In this document: positions 45,530 to 55,039 of the stretch, piece after piece
How positions within the stretch are numbered: the stretch's first letter is position 1
How the letters are laid out: each line of letters starts with the position of its first letter
From: Pohlia nutans
Taxonomy: Eukaryota > Streptophyta > Bryopsida > Bryales > Mniaceae
Length of the DNA: 64,000 nt
Direction of reading: 5' to 3'
Assembly (NCBI GenBank): GCA_022496805.1
Contig: CM040106.1
Coordinates: 62,001 to 126,000, forward strand
Notes under the pieces: model-generated
Database searches by the model: none
What the model was told of the DNA's origin: nothing
The model's input: only the letters and a program-made list of their open reading frames with translations
Translations under genes and position numbers: made by a program

Positions 45530-45899
45530 TCGGCTGCCAGTCCATAGGATGTTCCTCTGCAGTGGATGGATCCAGCGGCCGGACTTTGTATCCGCTCCAC
45601 AGGATTCTATATCCGATTCAATCTCCAAGGGAAGTAAGATTTGAATTCTTGCAGTATGCCGCCAAGCCTAAGAAATCCTTCTTCACCGTCATGAGCCAAA
45701 CGATGACGAAAAAGCTATGAGGAACAGGGAATCCTTTCCACGTTCCCTTTGGAGAACACTCCACAATGACTTCCTTTCCAGCACAATGATGGTCACTTCC
45801 ATTACTGAACAAAAGAGCTACTTCCATGTTCACCGTGAGAGTAAGGAACTGGTCGATGGGCTTCCCTCAGTAGCGTCCGGTGTCGGCTGCCAGCCGACA
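45530..45899. repeat. Two E4 palindromes inside coding exons
   Basis: TGTCGGCTGCCAGTCCATA (45530-45548) encodes MDWQPT and TGTCGGCTGCCAGCCGACA (45881-45899) encodes VGWQPT on the minus strand. Both lie in the DUF7869 gene and in the same reading phase relative to the palindrome, so the motif has been accommodated as protein sequence. Confidence 0.65.
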
Positions 45900-46315
45900 A
45901 GCTTGGGAGCAGTATCAATCTCATAAAAATATGGATACACATATCGCTCCTCCCACACGATATTTCTCCCAGCACATTGACTAGGATACTTAAGGTCACC
46001 CGTTGGGTAAGGTATGATCATCTCAATATTGTCACAAACTTCCTGAACCCGGACATCAAGGAGATACGGGTCGAGAGAGACAATGCGATTGATAACTGCA
46101 CGTCCGACATAGTAGAATCCGAAGTGAGTTAATGCGACTACCACTCCTTTACCCACTTTCCCTCGCCCAGAGCTACCGTTCTTCGTAAATGCGTCGACTA
46201 GTTCGGTATTCAACGTCAAAGGTAGTGACCTCTTCATGATTGTATTGGCTGCCGGCCGATAGGGGTGGACACTACAACTTAGCAAACACAACGACTACCT
46301 AGCGCGGAACACCTG

Positions 46316-46350
46316 GCAATAAACCCTAGAAATTCTCCACTAAACCCTAA
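46316..46350 (-). promoter_or_regulatory. Telo-box motifs upstream of the E4 DUF7869 start
   Basis: AAACCCTAG and AAACCCTAA occur within 30 bp, about 80-110 bp upstream of ATG 46237. Such telo-boxes are common in plant promoters. A similar pair precedes other open regions (56.90 kb). Confidence 0.45.
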
Positions 46351-47052
46351 AAACTCCAATCAATCAGCACGCTATACGTGTCGAACTTAGTATTGGCCGG
46401 CGGTCTACAGGGATCAGGTGACCACGGGTTTAGAGTGAGGATATCAGCTAGAGTGCTACACGGTATCGGCTGGCGCCAGCAGGTCTAGCGGGAATGTCAG
46501 TTTCTACACCAGATGATTGCTCAGAATGCTCAGATACGCCTCAGAAAATAAAACCAACAACCTTGCAAGCTCAATGCACATGCTAGAATCACAATAACCA
46601 CATAATTCTACACTCTACAATCACACTTGCAGGATCAATCTACGCGCGAGAGTCAGAATTGCCACAAAAATGTATCACAGAGAGAGAGAGATCCAAATTA
46701 CAGAGGTCCGCAGCAGGCGCATCAATCCTAGAGTAAAACGAGGAAAATGGAAGCACAATGGATACTCCAGGGACATTCCCACGCGCGATTGGCGCCCAAA
46801 TCAAGAAAATTTCAAATTCCTTGGAAGTTCTTGGAATGAGTTTGATCGTCGATGAAGTTCTTGGGATGGATTACTTCGTTGATGATGATTGCCACCTAGA
46901 GAGTAGGGTGGATGAAATTTTGTAGGTGGGCGTCCAATGTGATGGATGGAATGATTGATTTGACACTTTTGGTTGCGTACGATTTGACGGCCTACGATGT
47001 GCCGTGGCGGGCCCACGCCATCATTTCTTGGAGGAGCGCTGGTGGGGGGTTA

Positions 47053-47182
47053 CTCTCCCTCCCCCTCTCATTTTTTTTTCATTTCACTCCCTCACTTTCA
47101 CTCTCGCCTCTCTCCTCCCTCTCATCTCCCTCTCACCTCCCTCTGCCCTCACGCTCCCTCACCTTCTCTCCCTCCTCTCTTA
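47053..47182 (+). promoter_or_regulatory. Long polypyrimidine tract between divergent E4 genes
   Basis: About 130 bp that is almost all C and T on the plus strand, located between the minus-strand DUF7869 gene (ATG 46237) and the plus-strand ParB-like gene (ATG 48091). Plant core promoters and 5' UTRs often carry CT-rich tracts, so this probably marks the ParB-like promoter. Confidence 0.5.
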
Positions 47183-48090
47183 CCTGCTGGCCGCCAATAC
47201 TCGCGCTGTGTCCGCCAGCCGAGTGCTCGCTTCCCTGCACTAGCCGATACACTTTAGGCAGCAACCGACAGTTTTTGATACAGCTACCGATACGTGGAGT
47301 GCAGGAGCCGATATTGGGGAATGCAACAGCCGATACAGGGACCATCAGTAGCCGATGTGTTTAGCGCAAGATCAGATGGCCACGACCCCCAGGTACGCAA
47401 ATATCTTATCATTCGCTCATCTGATCGGTGTATCAGCTGGCAGCTGATGGTTGTAGCGGATGTCGGTTGCCGGCCGATACACTACATTTTGAAAATTCCT
47501 GTTTGTGGATTAGGGGTGTTCAATTGTATTGGCTTGAAGCCGATAGAGTGTCCTATCGGCTGTCGGCCGATACAATCGTAACCAAGTACGCATCGTAGTG
47601 GACCAATACATACTAGAGCGCGTTTTAGTCTCATCTCTTATTTTTGAGCTCTTGGGTGGTTTCATAAGGTTTATCGTGATGTATCGACCGGCAGCCGATA
47701 TAAGTCAATATACAGGGATCCGCTCGGGCTGCCCATAGTGTTTTGGTATCGCCCGGCAGCAGATACTCTTTGTGTTTTTGCCAGCAGCGTGTAGTGATAA
47801 TATGTCGGCAGCCGATAGAGTATGCAAGGCACTGTAGTTGGTCTGTCATGTGATCGTTTTTGTGAATCAGCCGGCAGCCAATAGAGTATGCATCTCTATC
47901 AAGATCATGTGTCATCTAATTGTGGCTGTGTATCGGCCGGCAGCCGATAGAGCAAGGACTATCTGTAGTGTTGGCCTGTTGTAGTTCAGTTGATAATTGG
48001 TATCGGCCGGCAGCCGATAGAGACTTATAATTGTTTTGACCTTGCAGAAAGCCGCGTCTCCTCACTAAGCTGCTTGGGACTCCGCTAGCC

Positions 48091-51059
48091 ATGACGAATG
48101 TGAAACTCGACGACTTTGTTCCGCGCGGAGTGTGGAAAGCAAACAAAGCAGTTGAACAGTGGGGTCTTTGCTAAAGGGTGAACAAGATGAAACGAGTCGA
48201 CATTGTGTGCACATACGTCCTGAAGGGATGCTACCAACCTATGCATATAAGCGTCCTTGCGGTGGCGGAGGGGATGGAGTCGGCAAACGTCGATCTGTTG
48301 ATCAGCTTGATGCCCATCAATGACCCCACAGGTATGCCCAACAACATTGCAGTATCCATTCCCTGGAAGAAGTGCTCCGAAAATGTCTGTGGCCAGCCGT
48401 CAAAGGAGCAGGGTATGACATTTGAGGGCGAATACCCCAAATCTTGCGATGACTTCATGAATTCGTGGGAGTCACTGAATGCGGCTCGAATCAGCGCTAA
48501 CGAAGACGTTGAAGCCGAAATTGAGGCAGAGAAGATGGCAGCACAGATGAAGGAGAAAGGGAAGAAGAAGGCCACCCCGCGGAAGAAGAGAGGTGCTCTT
48601 GGGACGGGAGAAGAGGGTGGTCAAGAGCCGGCTCAAGAAACCAGTCAGGGAAGCAAGCCAAAGCGGAAGGGGAAGAGCAAGGCCGCTGTCGGGAAGGAGC
48701 TAAGGCTCACACTGGATGAGGCCTTATCGCGTGGAAACCGCTTGTTGACAAAGACAAAGGACAATGAGGTCAACGCGATCTACAAGGCGTTGGTGGAGGG
48801 ACTTGGGTATGCGTTTCTCTACAGGAAACGGAGGCTTCGAGGGATGATTCCGTCCGAGAAGCTCTTCATTGCGCCGGACGAGCTCAAGTACAGGAAAATT
48901 GCCACCGCGCGCTTGGGCCGGGTAAATTATTAGTCTCTGTCTTTCTGTATGAATTGTTTGATGGTATCGACTGCCTGCCGACATCTTTCTATACGACTCT
49001 GCTAACCCTGTTCATCGCGTGATGGCAGGTAAAGACCATTTATAAAGGTTATAGAGCAACTAGGAAGAAGCCTGAGATCCATGCTCTTCCGCTAAAGCGC
49101 AAGCCAGTGTCAAAGGACACAGGAGCAAAGGTCTTGGATCCTGTCATGGACTCCATGCGCGCGGAGAATGCCATGATAACGATGCCCGATGGATCGAAGA
49201 TTGAGTGGTGGAAGCATCCAGATACCCACTGGTACATAATCGGTGGACAGCACACTGTTACCGCATGCCGTCAGCTTGCAGAGCAGTTTCCGGCTGATTC
49301 AAGCACGCGAGGAGCTCCTCGAGTTTGAGGTGATCCCGATCTTTACTTGTGATATCCAAGTGTGCGTGAGAGTCTCCAACGCTCTAAATTTGAACATCGC
49401 GGAGAAGGTAGCGAAGGAGACATTCCGCTCTTGCGCCGAGCTTGGTAGGGTCGCTTGGATCAGAAATGGACGCCCGGAGCCACACTGAGGTAATGGCAAG
49501 CCTTCAGCAGCATTTGAGGTAATTCATCATGCTTCTTGCCTGTCGGCTACCAGCCGATAGGATCTCACTTCTCCTTTGCTTTAGCTTGTCATATCATGTG
49601 TCGGCTGCTAGCCGATAGGTTGTCATATTAGCTTTGCTATGCTTATTCGATTGATGTATCGACTGCCAGACGATATATGCACATCTTGGATATATATCCT
49701 AAGACATCTTCCTGTCTATTCTGCAGGCTGCAAAGGCCCAGGTGATGGCACATTTTGTTGGGGAGAAGGTAACCAACAAGCTTCCCCTTGTATTTTGTAA
49801 GACCAACGAGGCTTGGAAGAGCCAGATTGAAGTTTTCGATGCATGGGAGGCAGGAGAGCTGATTGGAGATGACGGTAAAGAGCCAGCGTTGATTAAACGT
49901 GTGCCGCTCACGGACATTACGAAGACCGACGTCGTCCCAACCTTGGGTTTGTGTGAATCTGATCTCATCAAGTGCGGGAAGGCAATCATTGCGAAGAAAA
50001 TCTGCATTAAGAACAACAGCAAGACCCATGACACGCTCACGTTGACTGATTGGTGCCGTGACACGAAGCTTGACCGCGTGATTAAGAACGAGCTGCTTTG
50101 GAAGCTTAAGCAGTACCGGCTGCTGTGCAAGGACGCGGGCTGGACTCTCTATTCTGACAGAGATTGGGACGATTTGGCAGAAAAAAAGAATTTCACTAAT
50201 GACATAGTCAGGAATGTCTGGACTGACCTGAACAAGTACACAGACGGGTCTGAGTTGTTGAAGGGACGCACGAATGCAATGAATCCCACGAAAGACAAGT
50301 CCAAGAATGGTATTGCACCCCTAATTTTTAATTTACTTCTGCAAGCCCACATAAAGGTCTCTGTTCCAGTCGTGGCACCCACTGGTACGAAGCAGCGGTA
50401 TAACTGCGTGTTGGCGGATTCCATCAGGGACGTACTTCATGCACTGGATTCGGGTGAAGCATGCATTGTCCACATCACCGACTGCCCCAAGAAGATTGTG
50501 CTCTTTGCATATTCATCTTCAGGAGACCCAAGAACCGTCTCTAGAGGTGATATCATTGATATTTCAATGCGCGCGGTGTTTAAACCCGACGAATCAGCCT
50601 TCACTGATGACAATGAGGGCAACTTGCCTACGCGCCCGGAGCGCCCCGAGATTCTTGTCCCAATAATCTTCATCATCGAAATGTTGGCAAGAGGCCTGGT
50701 GTTAGGAAGTTGTTTACAATGTTGTTGGAGCGATTCCATGTTGGCCTGTGGTCTAACATGCCAATCCGAGACTTGAAGCTCTTGCTAAATTTTATCCTCC
50801 CAGAGGGCGTTCTAGATAGGCTATCCTTTGTTTTTGGTAGAGAATATTGTGAACGTCCTGAACATTATCCCTGGTGTTACAAGGTTCTCAACACTCTTTA
50901 TTATAAGCGCCATTCGAGGGATGTATGCAAGACTGACCAAGTCCTCCTCGTTGATGTTAGCCCTCTCTCTCTACGCAGGACTCCTGATTCTGCGTGGTAC
51001 ATGCCTTGGCCATTTCAGGAGACTTTACCGCATCAAGCAGGACTATTCCTAATGTTGTA
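48091..51059 (+). pseudogene. E4 ParB-like gene, multi-exon, decayed
   Basis: ATG 48091 (MTNVKLDDFVPRGVWKANK); a TAA at about 48172 interrupts the first exon. It carries a Lys-rich linker (KKKATPRKKRGALG) and ends at CGG|GTAAAT (48919). After an intron with one palindrome, exon 49030-49518 has KIEWWKHPDTHWYIIGGQH (GGQH at 49242-49253). After a frameshift it continues LLEFEVIPIFTC, VSNALNLNIAEKVAKE and RVAWIRNGRPEPH, with a TGA. The W-x-I-x-x-G-x-H signature followed by an Asn-rich block fits a ParB/sulfiredoxin N-terminal fold. Intron 49519-49727 has three palindromes. The last exon begins AAKAQVMAHFVGEKV and includes IVHITDCPKKIVLFAYSSSGDP, then frameshifts near 50700. Divergent from the DUF7869 gene. 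Confidence 0.55.
48965..49675. repeat. E4 palindromes inside introns of the ParB-like gene
   Basis: TATCGACTGCCTGCCGACA at 48965 (first intron) and TGTCGGCTACCAGCCGATA (49541), TGTCGGCTGCTAGCCGATA (49599), TATCGACTGCCAGACGATA (49657) in the second intron, the last three exactly 58 bp apart. Confidence 0.85.
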
Positions 51060-51211
51060 ACAAATATTATTCCCTTCATTTATCCCTTACATCAGTTTGA
51101 GTATGTTAGTCATTATATGAAGCATTCTCATAGACCTGGACAGATACACTACGAAGTTGCACATGCCCTGAAGTACAAGATTCCTTTCTATTCTTTATGC
51201 TAGGCTAGAGG

Positions 51212-51480
51212 TATCAGCTGCAGGCCGACTCTCTTCTGCTCCATTAGTTAGGCTAGAGGTATCGGCTGCGGGCCGACTCTCTTTTGCTCCATTTGTTAGG
51301 CTATAGGTATCGGCTGCAGTTCGACTATCTTATGCTCCATTTGAGCAACTTGTATTTGTTCACTGATTTTAATATTCAAATCAAAAAAAATAAAAATTCA
51401 ACCAATTTCTATATTCCTGGTCCGATTTTTGCATCCTTTGCATATTTGGCATTTGTCGGCTGAGGGCTGACTTATTTATG
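51212..51480. repeat. Subterminal 48-bp tandem repeat with E4 motifs
   Basis: Three 48-bp units, each with TATCGGCTGC(A/G)GGCCGAC after TTAGGCTAGAGG, with palindromes starting at 51212, 51260 and 51308. A fourth decayed copy (TGTCGGCTGAGGGCTGAC) lies at about 51454, less than 70 bp from the right terminus. Confidence 0.85.
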
Positions 51481-51490
51481 GACTATGAAT

Positions 51491-51517
51491 TTGTCCATAA
51501 TTAGTTAAATATTAGTT
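51491..51517 (-). repeat. E4 right terminal inverted repeat
   Basis: Partner of 39554-39580; followed directly by TAGA (51518-51521) and then the right half of the split MITE. Confidence 0.85.
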
Positions 51518-51760
51518 TAGATTGTTAATATCTTATTTGTAATTGAATCACAAAATAATTTTGAACTTCAGGTTTCAAATTTTATAAAACATTATTGGTA
51601 ATAGCAATCATAGATCTAAGCATATGGATAGAATCTAAAATTTATAATGTACAACTTTTATTCATATATCAAGTTCAAAATATCCCTCTAGGTTGCATTT
51701 TATAATACATCTTTGCAAAACTGCCAAATTTGGAGAGGGCTCTAGGCATTTAGTGGTTAA
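51518..51760. mobile_element. MITE copy M7, right half
   Basis: Continues the MITE interrupted at 39553; ends TTTAGTGGTTAA (51749-51760). Matches M6 (CTTATTTGTAATTGAAT, TAGCAATCATAGATCTAA). Confidence 0.75.
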
Positions 51761-51764
51761 TATC

Positions 51765-53440
51765 AAAACTCCTTCTGTGCTCTCACATATATTTGTATGT
51801 GTTTAGTATAGTGCACTTCTTGGGTGATTTGATTATTTGTGTTCAAATATGTTAAAATAATCCATTAAAAAATATTTCATTTATATAATGTAACATTAAA
51901 TGATGTAAAGGTTTCACTGTAGCAAGACTCCAATTTTTTATAGATAATTTTTTATTAAATGAAAGATTATGTACTTCAGTATATAGAAAAAGGTAGTATG
52001 TTTGACTAAAAAATTTGATTATACAATAATTCATTATAGAAATTTTATATTTCATTACAAAATATCAACGTTAATTTTAATGTTTGTTACAGATATAAAA
52101 AGGAGTTATACAATCATATATCACCAATAAGTCCTGGAGGTTTTCCATTGGCATCTTGTAGTCGCCAAAGTTCTCCTTGAACTGCCACTTGCAAAATGCC
52201 TTTGGTAGTAAAGTCAAATGCACAAGCTCTACCACCAGTTCCATCAATCCAATCACACAATCTTTGACGATGCATATCTGATATAAAGATTTTGTTAATA
52301 TAAATATATAAATATATAAACACATATGCTTACATTTTCATTCATTTTTTTTTATTGCTAGTTTTAGAAGTGTGTTTTAGGCATTGATTCATTTTATCAA
52401 TACATCATTATTCATGTTGTTTGTCATCACTTGATTACCAAATTTCTTGTAAATTTTATAATCTAAATATCCATGATTTGATTGGTTGATGACTTTTTGA
52501 CTTGATGGCTACAAGATCTATTGACTTCACATCACAAAATTCCCTCTTTGGCGCTTATAAATAATTTCAACATTCATCTATTGAGACAATATTTAAGTTT
52601 TGAAAAATATATCAAATATAAATGAAATTTAAGCATTTATTCTTTATTCATAAACATAATTTTTTTTTGCTTTTATTATTATGAATAATATTGTAATGAC
52701 GAAATTTTAGGAGTACTAAATCAAACTTTATAGAATGAATGCTTATGAGACGATATAAAAAAAAATGACTATGTAGGACCTCATTCAATAACTATTTTAT
52801 ATAGAATCCTCCAATACAAATACATGGAGTAGGTTGACAAGAGAAACACTGTGATTTTTATAAGGTAATTTCATGCAAAAAAATGGTCAGAACCTAAAAC
52901 TACAAAGTGCACTGGGTAGTAGAATTTGCTATGAAGAAATGACAAAAATTGGGACATTTGATTACGAAATGCTAAAAATTATAAAATCCACTTGAAAACT
53001 AAATAGTCATAGATTGTTAACTTCATACACTAGTATCTTAGTCAAGTATTGTCCCAATGTCCCCTTGTCCGGTGGGCACCGAGTCATTGACATTACGAAC
53101 GGACACTTTATTCACGCCGGCTTTGAAATAGGATCAGAGTTTCTTTCTATCTATCTTACTCAATGAAACTTCAAAACTCATCATTCTTTTTTCACGTGAT
53201 TCAAAAAAGGATTTACATTTTTCCATTAAAAAGCTTAATACATCATAAGCAACAAAATTTGTGTCTATAATTTATTGAAATTGAAGGTAGACTTTTGATT
53301 TCATATAGAAATCCTGGGAAGTGCACTCATCAAGTAGTTCAATTATACACATGTGTGCACAAGAAGAGTATTATTCAGCACAAGCATGTACAAAATGTAT
53401 GTATAGGAGGCGTATTTCAATCGAGCGGAAAATATATGTA
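51765..53440. other. AT-rich intergenic DNA, no gene seen
   Basis: No supported gene. An 82-codon minus ORF at 52077-52325 lacks motifs. Homopolymer-rich and AT-rich throughout. Confidence 0.45.
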
Positions 53441-53442
53441 TG

Positions 53443-53445
<3 letters not shown>

Positions 53446-53521
<76 letters not shown>
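53446..53521. repeat. (TA)n microsatellite
   Basis: About 38 uninterrupted TA units. ORFs crossing it are artefacts of the repeat. Confidence 0.97.
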
Positions 53522-53524
<3 letters not shown>

Positions 53525-53569
53525 GCATAGAGTTATATTCCTTATTTTTAGCCCCTATGTACAATAGGG

Positions 53570-54110
53570 TGACATTCAAATTGGCCGTTTAGTAGTTCCA
53601 GGGATAGTGTCCTACACTGCTGCCAATGTTGACACCCTCCCCAAAGCTGAGAAATTGTTATTTTACCATGAAAATTTGGGGACAGCATCTTCTTTATGTT
53701 GAAAACATGCATACCATATTTCAAGTCCAGGAGACTTATACAATAAAACTTATGCAAGATCTACCAACATGGGATAGCAGCTTGTGTCACAGCTGTTAAC
53801 TTTGACACCCTCCCAAGAATTGAGGAAATTTTTTTTGCCCATGAAATTTTTGGAGAAAAAACACTTTTATGTTTTTTGCATGTGTGGAAAATTTCAAGTC
53901 CAAAAGACCCATACAAAAAATAATATTCCAAATCTACCAACATGTGTAGTTTTGAGAAACAAAGGGGAAAACCATTTTACTACTTCCAACTTTGACGCCC
54001 TCCTTAGGATTGAGTTTTTGTTGATACATAATGAAATTTTTGGCACAAGATCATCTCTACGCTGGTAACATGTGGGACAACATATTCTACATGTATGGTG
54101 TCATATTTGA
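53570..54110. repeat. Three-copy ~180-bp tandem repeat
   Basis: Monomers begin at TTGACACCCTCCC-type boxes at 53627, 53803 and 53989 (about 177 and 186 bp apart). They share CCATGAAATTTTTGG, AAGTCCAGGAGAC/AAGTCCAAAAGAC and ATCTACCAACATG in the same order. Divergence between monomers is considerable. The length is close to that of plant satellite or nucleosomal repeats. Confidence 0.75.
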
Positions 54111-54271
54111 GCATGATAAGGATGAGGTATTGAAAGGACCTCCAAATGAAAAATGTTAGTTGAAGAATATTCAATCCAAAGGTGTATGTCTTGCTAAATT
54201 TTGGTACATTTTCTGTATGTTAAAAGTAAGATACGTGATCGTACATACGGTCCCCTACTGACCTTTAAGGG

Positions 54272-55036
54272 TTAACCCTTAAACGCCGGACCCTATGGCC
54301 GTGTATGTGAGTGGCTGGGAATCCTATGACCGTGCTGATACAGACAAGAGCGTATTTCTCGCAATTGATAGAGTATTTTCAAGCAAGAATTTTTGCAACA
54401 CATGCTGCAGTTCGCAAAGCATCTCATGTCAGCGAAATTCGGGAAAAAAACTTTGAGTAGCTCATGCATTTGTGGCGTTGACCACAAGGGTTGAAGTTTG
54501 ACTAGGCGGGCAGCTCATGCAACAGGCTAAATGAAGTATAAATGCTAACGAGGACATCACGGTCTGAGCTAAAATTGTGTACATGATCCTTAGAAGCAGG
54601 AAATGCACTTCATGCCACAACGAAAGGAGCCACAAATAGATAGAAATCGCGCTTGCAATTAGAACACCCAAAAATACAGTAGTATGCACTGTCATAAGAA
54701 ACGCCAAAAACAAGCAGTAAAGGCCGGACTTGCGAACTCTACATGTCTTTTTAACTCTTTATTGACAACCCGTGGTAATACTTTCACAACCCCAAGAAAA
54801 AAATTACACCTCGGGTACGCTGACGTCACTGCGAGGTATTGTTGTTTTTGTCAAAATGGCCCTCCAAATTGCATTAAAATTTAATTTTTTTCCAATACAC
54901 GTACACCATCTTGTAGAACACTCTTGAAATTTCATATCACAAAAAAATTACATTTAAAAAAAATTCTAACTGTCCTAACCATCCTTGCATAAGTTCACGT
55001 TTGCCAAAATTGGTCATTTAGACGCTGTAGGGTTAA
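54272..55036. mobile_element. MITE-like element, copy M8
   Basis: Left end TTAACCCTTAAACGCC (54272), right end GTAGGGTTAA (about 55027-55036). Longer than the other copies and with little visible interior similarity, so membership rests on the termini only. Confidence 0.35.
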
Positions 55037-55039
55037 AGT

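Larger units (their letters stand above)
42384..46237 (-). pseudogene. E4 DUF7869-type transposase-like gene, decayed
   Basis: ATG 46237 (MKRSLPLTLNTELVDAF), with an E4 palindrome 6 bp upstream. 5' exons: 46237-45830 (YPTGDLKYPSQCAGRNIVW), then frame-shifted into 45833-45618 (ALLFSNGSDHHCAGKEVIV). An acidic/serine segment lies at 45545-45246. At 44813-44331 are Cys-rich SQRCCKYRCCQTF and TLEAVDVCENASYIIHGVS, parallel to the E2 protein. An intron (44330-43976) holds three palindromes. The core at 43975-42572 has CTECDFLVEC, CIIHDKMDTTK, LFLQLNNSAKDNKNRF and FLIVGHTHEDIDAHF. Compared with E2, LQLDN has become LQLNN, losing a presumed catalytic Asp. A frameshift near 42680 separates the C-terminal EINSPLPTAPAALDEGFWP. 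Dead copy. Confidence 0.65.
46243..48019. repeat. Main E4 palindrome array in the intergenic region
   Basis: Copies of TATCGGCTGGCAGCCGATA and variants start at 46243, 46391, 46463 (partial), 47431, 47461, 47527, 47554, 47682, 47747, 47801 (shortened), 47865, 47931 and 48001. Half-sites (AGCCGATA) lie at about 47241-47355 every 22-24 bp. Many intervals are 64-70 bp or about twice that (66, 128, 65, 64, 66, 70). Many variants are CG to TG or CA changes inside the arms (TATTGG, CCAATA). It ends just before the acceptor CTTGCAG at about 48047 and the ParB-like start, so part of it is probably in a 5' UTR intron. Confidence 0.9.
39554..51517. mobile_element. Element E4, complete ~12-kb DNA transposon
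   Basis: The left terminus 39554-39580 and the reverse complement of 51491-51517 agree at 26 of 27 positions (shared core ATATTTAACTAATTATGG). TAGA flanks both sides (39550-39553, 51518-51521), consistent with a 4-bp target duplication; TAG alone is possible. The flanks rejoin into one MITE copy (M7) whose uninterrupted relative is M6. Just inside the left end an 18-19-bp unit (CTAATTATGGACAA) is duplicated. Inside are gene 3, a decayed DUF7869 gene (minus), a divergent ParB-like gene (plus) and about 27 copies of a 19-bp palindrome. Currently defective: the DUF7869 gene has an Asp-to-Asn change and frameshifts. Confidence 0.85.

Noticed and set aside
46912..47364. Plus-strand ORFs rich in Pro, Leu and Ser
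   Set aside because: They translate the polypyrimidine tract; no start context or homologous block.
39554..51517. Assignment of E4 to hAT, CACTA or Mutator
   Set aside because: The target duplication is 3-4 bp, the termini do not start with CACTA, and the transposase motifs are DUF7869-type rather than those families.
53295..53579. ORFs with long Ile-Tyr runs
   Set aside because: Translation of the (TA)n microsatellite.
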